NCBI GenBank assembly: GCA_029204225.1
Contig: CM055101.1
Coordinates: forward strand, 7,617,710 to 7,681,709
Length of the DNA stretch: 64,000 bases
Source of the DNA: Diphasiastrum complanatum
Taxonomy: Eukaryota; Streptophyta; Lycopodiopsida; Lycopodiales; Lycopodiaceae
Reading direction: 5' to 3'
Numbering within the stretch: position 1 is the stretch's first letter; each line of letters begins with the position of its first letter. Below the pieces are notes generated by a model. It was not told the origin of the DNA. It did no database searches and saw nothing but the letters and a program-made list of their open reading frames with translations. The translations under genes were made by a program, and so were the position numbers. Positions 54,144 to 64,000 of this stretch are shown one piece after another.

Positions 54144-54843
54144 TGTGAAGAATTGCCAAAAATTGGCAAATCTAGCTTGATCAAAAACCATGTAGAATAG
54201 TGTAAATTGTGTACACAAGTGGGTCCCACACATGTGAGCCATGATTCCATGTGGGAAACCCATCCTAATGTAGGTTAGGTCAAGTCAAGAGAGTTGGTCA
54301 TGTCTATTTGGTGGTCATCCCTACTTTATAGGACCTATACCTAAGTTTAAGGTGAAAATTTGACCAACTAGCTACCTACCAAGCATAACTCTAGGAAATA
54401 GACTAGGGTTTCATTTTAGGTCAAGGAGAGTGAGTTAACTTCCTTATTACATGCTGGAAATCCACCTAACTTCAAGAAGGAAGTCGAATTTGCTATGTAT
54501 TCCCTCTCTCCATAGTGAGAAGATAGAAAATTTTTGGAGCTCATTGGCAATCTCAAGCTAGTTCACTATGTACATTGAGTTTTTGTGATCCAAATGAAAC
54601 CAAATCAATTTCTACTTGTTTCTCAGGTTGAAGGCTGTACTACAGCCTGTAGTACACACGTGTGGGCTCGGATTTCAATGTTTATCAATGCTTTTGATTG
54701 TTAATGCTTGTTGTTTGTCAAATTGCCAATCTGGATCAACTTTTTTGTGTCTAGTTTTTTGATAGATTGTTGAGCAAGCATCCAATCACTCTTGTGGATC
54801 TTTTGTAGATCCATTTATGGTCCTAAAGTACAGTACTTTCACA
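54144..54843 (+). repeat. Copia-H 3' LTR
   Basis: Near-identical to 49,365-50,063. Followed directly by TGGAT, the target duplication. Confidence 0.93.
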
Positions 54844-54995
54844 TGGATTATCCACGCAAAATTCGCTTTATCCACGCAAAATCCAGAGAGTTGAGGCCGT
54901 GGATACCGCGTGGATAATTTTTTTTTTATATCCACGCGGAAAGGTTTCTGAAATTTGCGTGGATTATCCACGCGTGGATAATCCACGCAAAATTT
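54844..54995. repeat. 17-bp palindrome array, middle part
   Basis: Continuation of the array split by Copia-H. Perfect copies are at 54,957-54,973 (GCGTGGATTATCCACGC) and 54,972-54,988 (GCGTGGATAATCCACGC), overlapping by two bases, plus several half-sites. Confidence 0.9.
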
Positions 54996-55436
54996 TTTGT
55001 CCAAAAAAAAAACATTTGGCGTGAACCAAAATGTGGTTCGCTCCGAAAATAGAGGTGACTTTCTATTTTTGTGTTGTGTGAGAGAGAGAAAAAGAGAGTA
55101 TAGATGGGAGTGAGAATGAGATGAGGATGAATGTGAGTGAGAAGATTGATAGTGTTTAGGATTTTTAGTTCATTGATTGATTTTAATAGTATGTGTTTTG
55201 TGATCATAAGTTTTAAGATCTTTTTTGTTTGTGATGTAGGTTTGGGTATGAAAAATGAGCTTTCATTGCAAAGGATTCAAAGATCAAGTGCATGCAAAAG
55301 GAAAGCAAAGATCGCAAAACAATGGAGATACAATAATAAAGGTAAATTCACATTTATTTTGATTCATTTGATATTCAGTTGTTGAGATTAAACTTACTTG
55401 TAAACCACAAAGTAAACAATCACAAAACAATAAAGG
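54996..55436. other. No gene; 3' flank of the minus-strand gene
   Basis: Between the palindrome array and the stop codon of the minus-strand gene at 55,437. Contains a GAGAGAGAAAAAGAGAG run near 55,080. Confidence 0.4.
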
Positions 55437-56294
55437 TTAGTTTACGATTGGAAACAATCCATGGGATTCCATAAAAGCCTTAAGGTCGGCATATCCATGA
55501 TTGTAACCTTGCTTGTACTCCGCGGCGGTCATGTGTCTTCCAAAATCACTAAGCTACATTCAACAAAAAAACATAGTTTAGCAATAAAAAACATTAACAA
55601 TCTCACTACAAAAATAGAATCATATTAAAAAATATTGCACTTACAAATTGGGCCTCTAGATTGCCCCTTCCTCCCGATCCCAAGTGATTTTGGCCATGTT
55701 TTAAGAGCTTCTCGGCGGCGACCCTACAATGTTGTTCATACTTTTGGGGATTGTTTTGCAACAATTCCCCTTTCACCTTCCTCCAATCCCTTTTGGAGCA
55801 CCATCCAGGCTTCGTGAGATTCTTGGGATTCCTCACGACTCTTCTCATCAATTGCCTTTTGTTTCGAATCCAAAAGCACATTGTATTCAAGGCCCAAGTC
55901 CTACTAAAAGCATTGGATTGAGGGAATTCAGAATACAAAGTCTCTAATATTTTATTTTTGTCTTCAAGCGATTGGGAGGACAATCGATCATGTAATCTTT
56001 ACCAAAATATAAAGCAACTAAATCACACAAACGGGCATGAACTACATTGCCACACGTATTTTTTATAACTCCACCATGTGGATTAAGATCATAATACACG
56101 ATACACGATTCTTGGGAAGGGGCATCTTCGAAAGCTCTTCTCTCGGATGATTTACCCGAAGAAGATAACACAAGATTTTTGATTCTATCTCTTTGTTGAG
56201 GAGAAAGATTCTCAAAACACTCTTGATTATATTCTTCGGGCTCCTCACGAGCTCTTTTCCTAGATGGTCTTCCACTTGACCTACCACTTGACAT
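55437..56294 (-). CDS. Spliced transposon-type gene, TNPA/Transposase_24-like
   Basis: Minus-strand gene of about 265 codons. It starts at ATG 56,294 (MSSGRSSGRPSRKRAREEPE, with a nuclear-localisation-like RKRARE), runs through ENLSPQQRDRIKNLVLSSSG and CDLVALYFGKDYMID, needs a one-base frameshift correction near 55,985, then reads SSQSLEDKNKILETLYSEFP and KPGWCSKRDWRKVKGELLQN. An intron at 55,554-55,644 (GTAAGT...TGTAG) joins NLEAQF in phase 0 to LSDFGRHMTAAEYKQGYNHG and YADLKAFMESHGLFPIVN, stop at 55,437. The basic central part and position recall the DNA-binding accessory proteins of plant CACTA elements, but similarity is weak. Arrays of a 17-bp palindrome flank it on both sides. Confidence 0.55.
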
Positions 56295-56620
56295 TGTATC
56301 AAAGAAAATCTTTAAAAGTTAGAAAGTAGTGGAAAATGGGAGTGAAAGAGTATTGAAGACTTTTAGATTAGAAGAGTAAGCAATGAATAGAAAGCAATAG
56401 ATTAATAGTAAGCAAGAACAAAGAAGATCAATAGAGCAAGCAAAAGCTCACTAGCAATGAAGAGCAACCAAAAGCAAGCAAGCAAGCAAGCAAGATCTAT
56501 AGAGCTTAGAAGAGCAATAGCAAGCAAGGGCACTAAACACTTGATTAGAAAACCTATAAAACTTGAAAGCAAAAAGCAAGAATGCTCGCTGAAATGCCAT
56601 TTTATTGGCATTCAAGTTTC

Positions 56621-56684
56621 ACGTGGATTATCCACGCAAAAGTTATCCATGCATGGATAATCCACGCAATATCCACGCGTTTTT
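56621..56684. repeat. 17-bp palindrome array, right part
   Basis: About 330 bp upstream of the start of the minus-strand gene: copies with one mismatch at 56,621-56,637 and 56,651-56,667, plus half-sites. Just outside the array lies a 7-bp inverted repeat (AATGCCA...TGGCATT, 56,593-56,612). Confidence 0.88.
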
Positions 56685-56689
56685 TTTTT

Positions 56690-57780
56690 CCCTCTCTTGG
56701 CACGTGAGAGGGTCCCCACATGGGCTTGCATGCTTCAAATGGCATTCAATATTCTCATAATCTTTTCTAGATTTTATGAGAATATTTTATTGTAGGATTT
56801 TACATAAAATATTTTTTTTTAATATGATGGAATATAAAAAAATCAATTCAAAGATCATTATGGTAGTATTTAATTGTTAAAACTAGTTTTATATTGTTAT
56901 AAATTTTATTTTTCTTGAGATTTGACATACAAGACAAAATCATGAGATAAGAAATAGTACATATTATTATTAAACAAGTAATTTGACAAGTTTTTAAAGA
57001 TTTTATGACATAATATTATGTCAAATCGGTGATGTCATAAAACATTTAGTTTATTAATAATCTAGGTGTCATAGATCTGATATAATTTGATGACATAATT
57101 ACATGGTCAAATAATTTTGTTTTGCTTTTGTCATGTGGCCTCTTAAATGGTTGCATGGAGTCATTTAGATTCATGATCAAAAGCATTTATGTTATATTGA
57201 GGACCTTAGTGATATGTGACCTATATGATAAATCTTTTTAATTGTTGGTGTGTGACCTATATAACCTTATATGAAATCATAGTAATTAGTTGAAATATCA
57301 TTTAGCATTGTAATAAAGATGTTGATCAATGGTGTGTTATTTAGTATATGATTTCTTGCATACAAAGCAACCATAGATAAAAAGGGCAAATGCATATTGC
57401 TCGTCATGAGATACCATGACACACTAGGCCAATCCAAAGAGATTTACCTTGAGATCATCACTCATCTTAGACAAGAGTTTAAACTGAGAGCTTCGAACAT
57501 TGACTGCTATGTGGTCTTTAAATTAGTTGAGATAGGCCTGCATGCACTATCTATTGATGTCTAACATTTATCAATATGAACCTCATTTTGATTGCTCGTC
57601 ATGTGTTGCCCCACCCAAGCAATTTTCTTGATAGCAATGTTACTAGAATATTAGTTTACATTAAGCATAAGTAGAATATACATGGATTAGATGTTGGCAT
57701 GTCTTTAACAAATTTTATTATATTTGTTCAGAACATATGGTCTCATAATGATTACTTATGATGTGGTATAGAGTAGCTGG
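56690..57780. other. No gene recognised
   Basis: Very AT-rich sequence with no coding motif. Diverged phrases such as 'GTGACCTATAT' (near 57,217 and 57,247) and 'TGCTCGTCATG' (near 57,397 and 57,593) recur. Confidence 0.4.
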
Positions 57781-57787
57781 CTACAGT

Positions 57788-58130
57788 GTGTATATGTCAT
57801 CGACGATGTCATCATCATCAGATAGCGATTCATCTCATGATTGCAACAACATGTATATATTGTTATTGATATTGACATCAATTGCACTTTATTTGTTATT
57901 TGAATATGAGTGTATAGTTTTTCTTGCAAATTTATTTTTACAATGACATTTGATTGGAATTATGAATTCTAGGGAAATTATCGTACCTCCACGTGATTTA
58001 GATAAAGAAAAAAGAATTGAGCTCTATCACAGAAAAAAGGAGCAATCAAGACTAAAGTACAATGAACAACTATTGACTGGTTCATCTTGAAGCTCTTCCA
58101 TCAGTCGACATAGACCGCCTATTGATCCAT
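57788..58130 (+). other. Possible small exons, unassigned
   Basis: Two short coding-like stretches: a Ser-rich start MSSTMSSSSDSDSSHDC (57,797 on) leading into a hydrophobic segment, and MNSREIIVPPRDLDKEKRIE then HRKKEQSRLKYNEQLL from 57,962, interrupted by a stop. They could be 5' exons of the SET-like or TNP2 gene. Not supported by splice logic I can verify. Confidence 0.25.
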
Positions 58131-58415
58131 CACATGTATGTATATTGATTTATGTCATAATTTTTTTATTTGTAATAGTGATGTAATCCGATTTGCTCTT
58201 TGGATATAGTATATTGCTCTTTGGAAAGCCAAGACACCACTCCATCACAAATGAAGGTTGAAAATGCACTAAATGTACAAAGACTATTTTGTCAATTTTT
58301 GTCACATGTTACAATTCGTCACATGTTAGAATTTGTCAATTTTCACTTGAATGACACTGAAAGAATTTGTGCAATTTGCAAATGGATTATTGGACCAGTT
58401 TCAACCAGAATATGA

Positions 58416-58530
58416 TGAGAGGATACCATGTACATGCACACAATGCAAAGGCCTTAGGATTTGGACAAGGAGGATTGTCAACGATCATATTTGGGCCAAT
58501 GGAGTGCACACACAGAATCCAAGAATATGA
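58416..58530 (+). pseudogene. TNP2 N-terminal (transposase-associated) domain
   Basis: The reading EYDERIPCTCTQCKGLRIWT then RRIVNDHIWANGVHTQNPRI matches the Cys-containing transposase-associated domain at the N-terminus of plant CACTA TNP2 proteins (CxCxxC followed by V..H...NG). A stop follows. The TNP2 core resumes 2.3 kb downstream at 60,866. Confidence 0.55.
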
Positions 58531-58639
58531 GAGGTAAACTCCTTAAAGTGTGAAATGCATTGATCTTTGACCCTTATGACACTTCAAGTATAGTTTGGCC
58601 AATAAATATTGAGCGATAGGATGAGTGCCACGATACTTT

Positions 58640-58816
58640 GAAGTTAATCTCTCACTTGCTTCTAAAAGGAAAAATCCAAATAGAATATTTAGATGAAGTT
58701 AATCTCTCACTTGCTTCTAAAAGAAAAAATCCAAATAGAATGATTAGATGAAGTTAATCTCTCACTTGCTTCTAAAAGAAAAAATACAAATAGAATGATT
58801 AGATGTAGTTAATCTT
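58640..58816 (+). repeat. 55-bp tandem repeat, 3.2 copies
   Basis: Units begin at 58,640, 58,695, 58,750 and (partial) 58,805, each opening with GAAGTTAATCTCTCACTTGC or a close variant. Confidence 0.9.
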
Positions 58817-58853
58817 GATTTCCATATTCAATCACCCATAATAGACTCATTCA

Positions 58854-59026
<173 letters not shown>

Positions 59027-59365
59027 ATGAAAGAGTTAAAGATAACCAACACTCCCAATTCTAGGAAGGTGTGTAGCCCTTGTTTTCTTCCATTAAAGAC
59101 ATGGTTCAAATGCTTTTTGTTGGAAGATGAGTTCCACAAAAAATCCCAAATGCCGCAGCAAGGGAGCATGTGGTGACATTCTGGAGTAGGATACCATCGT
59201 GTGGTTCGGGAGTTTTGATTAGCACTCTTTAATGTTCTCTCTGTTTTTCTCTTCATGTGTGTTTAGGGTCGGTGTGGGTGGGTGTGTGTGTGCATGTGTG
59301 TGTTTGTGTGTGTGTTTCATGCTACTGGTCTACGGTTTGTGTTATATATTAATTTATGTTTCATG

Positions 59366-59525
<160 letters not shown>

Positions 59526-59555
59526 TGATACATCTAACATTTTCAACTTTTGCAG

Positions 59556-60578
59556 AAGGACCATAAGTTGGTATCAAGAAAAAGAGTTGCAAGAGAGATC
59601 GAGAATATTATTGATAGGATAAATCACATGAATATTGATTTTGGATCATCATTGGCCCTAGATGATGCTCTTGTTGATGATGACCCCTTGCATGATATAA
59701 CTAGTTCATCAATGCCTTGTGATTCAATCCATGTCTCCAAATCTCTAGAACGTTCTTACCACCCAACCACACCTATTCTAGATGTTGCACATGAGTCCTC
59801 CACCATACTCCACGTGGATTCCACAAACTTGACCACCCCTTTAAAAAAGAGAACACGTCTTGGACGTATTATGACTAGTTTGAAAGATAATTGCAAATTA
59901 CTACGCACTGTTGATGTGTCAAAAGACATTCTAGGTCCTTTGTCTGACCTTCCTCTTCCACCTAGCTTGCAACCATTAGTAAAAACTTTTATTAGAAGTA
60001 GATATTCGTGTTGGCCACTCCAATCACCATTACCATTAAATGGAACATCATTTACGTATTGGGGTCGAATGTACACGATCATGCCTAGTGAACACTTTCC
60101 TGAGGCTGGTTTGGGCCTTTTTGCATTGAGTAGTACTGAGGTCCCTTTAAATAGTGTTGTGACATTGATGCCATATGCAGGACCTCAATACAATTGGGGT
60201 GGTTGGCATGCTTTGTGTCGTCACCATTGGAGGATGCAAGTATATGGCTTGAGTTCAAATGCTTGTTCTTTAGGGGAGCAACGCATGCAAGGAGGCAACA
60301 TCTCAAGGGCAATTCGTACATACATTGATGGACGTCCAGATGTGCATGGAAACATTGCTGCATATATAAAGAGTTCCATTGGCCACCCTTTATTGACAAA
60401 CTGTGAATTTGAAGAACACACCAATGGAAAAGAAGAATATTTTACTAGGAATGTAAAGGGCACTTATGTAATGGTCTATGCCACTATATCTATCAGGTTT
60501 GGGGAGGAATTGTTCATCAAGTATAGTTTCAACCGTCGTCTAACCAAATGTTTGCAAAAGACAATAAGTCAAATGTGA
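59556..60578 (+). CDS. SET-domain-like protein within the CACTA region
   Basis: An uninterrupted frame of 340 codons opening after a TTTTGCAG acceptor (59,555), so it is probably the last exon of a longer gene. Numbering from codon 59,550: residues 1-110 basic and Ser/Thr-rich (KLVSRKRVAREIENIIDRI, LKKRTRLGRIM); 186-327 resemble a SET methyltransferase fold, with AGLGLFA (186-192), PYAGP (208-212), YIDGRPDVHGNIAAYIKSS (258-276), TNCEF (283-287) and IRFGEELFIKYSF (315-327). SET enzymes transfer methyl groups from S-adenosylmethionine to lysines. The usual NHSC is YIKSS here, so catalysis is doubtful. It lies between the N-terminal domain and the core of a TNP2 gene. Unlike TNP2 it has no stops. 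Identification is from motifs only. Confidence 0.55.
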   Translation, partial: KDHKLVSRKRVAREIENIIDRINHMNIDFGSSLALDDALVDDDPLHDITSSSMPCDSIHVSKSLERSYHPTTPILDVAHESSTILHVDSTNLTTPLKKRTRLGRIMTSLKDNCKLLRTVDVSKDILGPLSDLPLPPSLQPLVKTFIRSRYSCWPLQSPLPLNGTSFTYWGRMYTIMPSEHFPEAGLGLFALSSTEVPLNSVVTLMPYAGPQYNWGGWHALCRHHWRMQVYGLSSNACSLGEQRMQGGNISRAIRTYIDGRPDVHGNIAAYIKSSIGHPLLTNCEFEEHTNGKEEYFTRNVKGTYVMVYATISIRFGEELFIKYSFNRRLTKCLQKTISQM

Positions 60579-60865
60579 AGATTTAAATTTTGTTGATATG
60601 TAGAGATGTATAATCCATGCATCTTGATTGTATTTGGTTTGTGTCATTAAATATGTCAAATGTTAGGAGCATTATTTGTCTTTGAGTTCATTGAATGTTA
60701 ACAAGTTGAAAAGACAAATCTGTCTAATAGATACATTCGTATGTTCATACTTTTTAAACTAAGAGGTAATTTATATTCATATGCAACATTTAGATCTATC
60801 AAGTATTGGGAGGAAATGTTTATCAGACAATGTTTCAACCTACTTCTTGTTATTTTGATATATAG
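60579..60865. other. Spacer between SET-like frame and TNP2 exon
   Basis: AT-rich, ends in the acceptor ATATATAG at 60,865. No coding motif. Confidence 0.5.
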
Positions 60866-62383
60866 GATTCTTCATCCTCATTTAGTGTTGGAGACAATAA
60901 TCCTCGTAATGGTTGACGTAGACGACGAATGCAATACAACGGTCCACATATAAAGCAATTACCTCGTCGTCTACGTCAAGGCTTAAAAGAGATGATGGAA
61001 ATTGATGAGCACATTAATCAAGAGACTAATGCATCTGAATCTAGCTCATCTAGATCTACTTCTTTGCAAACAAGTTCCAATGATGAAAATGAGATTCCAA
61101 TGAATGATGAATTTGAAGTCATGGGAGATATGTTGGATGATATGTACGAGAACAATATTGCAGCTATACACAATGAACAAGACGAGGAGGCGCTTTCGTC
61201 TAAAGAAGAAAGAAAATTGCGAGAAGAATCAAAGACTGCATTGTATCCTGGAATAAAGACATCTCGTTTGGCGACTTCTCTACTTCTATTAAATCTTCAA
61301 GCCAAATATAGATGGAGTGACCAAAGCCTCACATCATTATTTGAGTAAATTTTTTTTCATCTACTTGTCATTTTTGCTTTGAAACAAAATTTACAATTTG
61401 GACATCGAGTGATATTTTTTTTACAATGACTTCTTTTGTCATGTACAGACTATTGAAAAACAAAATTCTCCCATAAGGGAATGTCATGCCTGAGACAAGA
61501 GATGAGGCACAAAAAATGTTGACTAACATCGGGATGGACTACAAGCAATATCATGCATGTCCAAAAGATTTTATTTTATATCGAGGAAGGTACGAATCAC
61601 TCAAGAAATGTCCCATTTGTGATACTCCTCGATATAGAGATGATTTGCAAGGGGCAACCATTCCGTGCAAAGTTTTACGACATTTTCCAATAATTCCACG
61701 ATTGCAACGTTTATTTCACTGTAAATCTCTTGCACAACTTATGGACTGGCATGCACACCATACCTCTACGGATGGGATGATGAGGGTACCTTCAGATTCA
61801 CCTGCATGAAAACACATCAACAAAGAGTATCCAAGCTTTGCCAATGAGCCAAGAAATGTGAGATTTGGTCTTGCAACAGATGGTGTGAACCCCTTTGGTG
61901 TACGAGCAACTACGTGGTCCATTTGGCCTGTTTGCTTGGTAAATTATAATATTCCTCCTTGGTTGAGTACAAAAAAGGGACACATTATGTTGGCACTTTT
62001 AATTCCTGGCCAACGCAAGGTTAAGAACATGGATGTGTATCTTGAGCCGCTTATTGACGAGTTGGAAGATTTGTGGAAGGGGATAAAAGCATATGACATT
62101 TTGCACCCCTTACATGAGAGGGAGTTTACAATACATGCCATTGTAATGTGGACAATGCATGACTATCCAGGATTAGGTGAATGCTCAGGTAATCATTCAA
62201 ACAATGTCTATCTTGTCTACATAGGAGTTTGTTTACAGTTACATACAACTAGTAATTCTTGACATTTACATGATATACTACAATGGCTATAGTTATTCTT
62301 TGATATATACTTTTTTTAATAGTGATTGATAGTATCCATTTGTTGGACAGGCTTTCAAATGGTTGGAAAAAATGCTTGTAACC
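60866..62383 (+). pseudogene. CACTA (En/Spm) TNP2 transposase core
   Basis: Three exons with GT-AG introns: 60,866-61,344, 61,449-62,188 and 62,351 on (introns 61,345-61,448 and 62,189-62,350). Both junctions restore family sequence (SLFELLKNK; ECSGFQMVGKNACN). Exon 2 carries the conserved core: AQKMLTNIGMDYKQYHACPK, DFILYRGRYESLKKCPICDT, LRHFPIIPRLQRLFHCKSLA, FANEPRNVRFGLATDGVNPF, VNYNIPPWLSTKKGHIMLAL and DVYLEPLIDELEDLWKGIKA. TNP2 is the transposase that cuts CACTA ends. It is inactive: TGA for an expected Trp at 60,914 and 61,807, a TAA near 61,473, and loss of the C-terminal half at a (CT)n tract. Confidence 0.9.
60913..60979. repeat. Perfect 16-bp inverted repeat in TNP2 exon
   Basis: TTGACGTAGACGACGA (60,913-60,928) and its exact reverse complement (60,964-60,979) are separated by 35 bp. 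It could form a hairpin in the transcript. Confidence 0.85.
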
Positions 62384-62553
<170 letters not shown>

Positions 62554-62761
62554 GATGCAGTTTGAGGCTGAAAGGCCTGCAGGGGCTTGATCGAGTAGTG
62601 ACTGTATGGAGTTTAGGGCTTTGCCTTCTCTTCTTGTGAACCTCTCTTAGGGTTAAATGTATAAGAGGGGTATCTTGTGTACATGTCACCGTGAACAAAA
62701 GTTATTTTGAGCGAGTTGCGTGGCCGATGGTTTTTGGTAGCCAGGGGTTTGGAACCTTAGT
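62554..62761. other. No gene recognised
   Basis: Short spacer between the microsatellite and the minus-strand Gypsy fragment. Confidence 0.4.
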
Positions 62762-63260
62762 TCAATTGGCAATTTGGTAGTCATTCTCTGGATTCAAGGA
62801 AATTTGGTACTTACGACAACATTCAAGCACTTTTTCCAAGTGTTCCAGATGGTCTGATTCTAAACTATGGACTCCAAGATCATCCAAATAGATTTCAACA
62901 CACTCCTTGAAAGCAAACTGCATAACTCGTTGAAAAGTACTCAGTGCATTACAAAGTCCAAATGGCATAACTTTATAAGCATAGGTCCCCCATTTTGTTG
63001 CAAAAGTCGTTTTATGCTGGTCAGATGGTGTAATTTTAACTTGGTTGTATCCACTAAATCCATTTAAAAAACTATAAGCTTCCACTCCATCAAGGCGATC
63101 CAAATAGCTTTATTTAATGCCTTCAGATTACACAAATTCACATCTTATCATTTTTTGTTGGTGAGACAATGATTGGCGAAACTCATTTAGTATGTTCGAT
63201 TTCAAAAATGAAATTAGCTTCTAGTAATCTCTACAATTCCTTTTTAATAGGATTTGTAAT
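62762..63260 (-). pseudogene. Gypsy-I reverse transcriptase fragment
   Basis: Minus-strand RT: KKEL, stop, RLLEANFIFEIEHTK, stop, VSP, then MDRLDGVEAYSFLNGFSGYN, QVKITPSDQHKTTFATKWGT, KVMPFGLCNALSTFQRVM and the catalytic IYLDDLGVHS. It stops in the thumb near 62,762. A TGA stands where Trp is expected (63,183-63,185). RNase H and integrase are missing on this side. The motif style is that of non-chromovirus plant Gypsy elements. Confidence 0.85.
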
Positions 63261-64000
63261 GTTCAGATTGCATAGATAAAATCTCGTGACTTTTGGAACT
63301 GCATCAGGTACCAATGGGATAGTATGCTCGACCAAAGAGGTAGGAAGTCCCTTTAGATCTTTGTAAGATGAAACAAAACAAACCTGATACTTGACCAAGA
63401 ATTTTCTTAACACATTGAACTGGTTTGTTGAAAGTTGTGCTCCAACTTGTACTATTTTCTCATCTTCACTTGGTTCAACTAGATGCATAGGTTGCATCCT
63501 AGCCGTGGTCCATCATAAACTTCTTGTATTTTTGGCACTTGGTTCTCAGGTTCTCGATGAGCTTTTGGCAACATAATCATGACATTATCTAGAGTATAGC
63601 TTTTGAAGTGATCCGACATGTCATGTTGTATTGCATTTGCTCTCTCTTGTTCAAAGGGATTAACCTTTTTTTTCCATTTAGATTTATTGGGTGATGACTT
63701 TCGAGAGTTCTGACTTGATGAATCATCTTTGATCTTTTCTTTATCTTTATCCATTAAAGGTGGTACATCAACATGATTACTGGATCAAATATAGAAACTA
63801 TCTTGTTTGGTGGATTTTTCCACTTTAGCACTGTGTTATAGTGCTGTTTAGCTTTCTTTTTGGTCATCGATCCTACAGACTTTTCTTCCTTCACAATGGC
63901 TGCTTCTGGTGGTTTCATTGGCGAGTCATCTGGACTATGTCAGATTCCAAATCTTGTAAGATCCATATGACTTAGGATTTGCTCATTTGTAGGTTTTGCA
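63261..64000 (-). pseudogene. Gypsy-I upstream pol region, runs off the window
   Basis: Minus-strand frames upstream of RT: LVEPSEDEKIVQVGAQLSTN, QFNVLRKFLVKYQVCFVSSY and LVEHTIPLVPDAVPKVTRFY form the protease-RT linker; further upstream is a Lys-rich stretch (MDKDKEKIKDDSSSQNSRKS). A frameshift separates them. The rest of gag-pol lies beyond the window. Confidence 0.65.

Larger units (their letters stand above)
49365..54843 (+). mobile_element. Copia-H: young, non-autonomous Copia-like element
   Basis: LTRs of 699 and 700 bp (49,365-50,063 and 54,144-54,843) with about six substitutions and one indel by eye, TG...CA ends, the 5-bp target duplication TGGAT, an iMet primer-binding site and a polypurine tract. 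It encodes gag and a protease core but no integrase, RT or RNase H; other reading frames occupy that space. It must have been mobilised by enzymes supplied in trans. Confidence 0.93.

Noticed and set aside
55602-55617. CACTACAAAAATAG as a CACTA terminal inverted repeat
   Set aside because: It lies inside the intron of the minus-strand gene and no matching inverted end was found.
48990-56684. Palindrome array as a CRISPR array
   Set aside because: Repeats are palindromic, overlapping and irregularly spaced, without unique spacers, in a plant nuclear context.

Overview
The window is plant nuclear DNA dominated by nested transposable elements. The evidence is repeated primer-binding sites complementary to initiator tRNA-Met (TGGTATCAGAGC) beside LTRs, Ty3/Gypsy chromovirus and Ty1/Copia polyproteins, a CACTA-type TNP2 transposase with spliceable introns, LINE retrotransposons, and a spliced host gene. 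The species cannot be told from the sequence. No rRNA, tRNA or CRISPR was recognised.

Layout. 0.4-3.7 kb: a decayed mosaic LINE (LINE-A). 4.5-8.6 kb: a decayed Gypsy element with a large internal deletion (Gypsy-A). 9.5-16.2 kb and 40.2-40.4 kb: exons of one plus-strand host gene of unknown family; the last two recognised exons are separated by about 24 kb holding most of the other elements. 16.7-28.0 kb: Gypsy-B, minus strand, with 526-bp LTRs and a CATTC target duplication; its chromodomain is split by a coding-intact LINE (LINE-B, 17.3-21.9 kb). 28-39.8 kb: degraded LTR elements (Gypsy-C, Gypsy-D). 41.9-46.4 kb: Copia-E, minus strand, with an internal inversion. 46.4-48.9 kb: a Copia gag (Copia-F) cut by the LTR of a further element (LTR-G). 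49.0-56.7 kb: arrays of a 17-bp palindrome around a small spliced gene, split by a very young non-autonomous Copia element (Copia-H, 49.4-54.8 kb). 58.4-62.4 kb: a decayed CACTA TNP2 gene with a SET-like open reading frame between its N-terminal domain and its core. 62.8-64 kb: a minus-strand Gypsy pol fragment running off the window.

The points most worth following are these. (1) LINE-B has ORF1 and ORF2 in one frame, separated by a single TAG in a context close to known plant leaky stops. ORF2 has no AUG before its endonuclease domain. (2) A 342-codon SET-like reading frame lies inside the CACTA TNP2 gene region. (3) A 17-bp palindrome array flanks a small transposon-like gene. (4) LINE copies share a 3'-terminal stem-loop with a compensatory base pair, and a hairpin at the ORF1 start. 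(5) Copia-H is very young yet has lost all of pol and carries unfamiliar reading frames instead. All identities come from reading the sequence; no database search was run.
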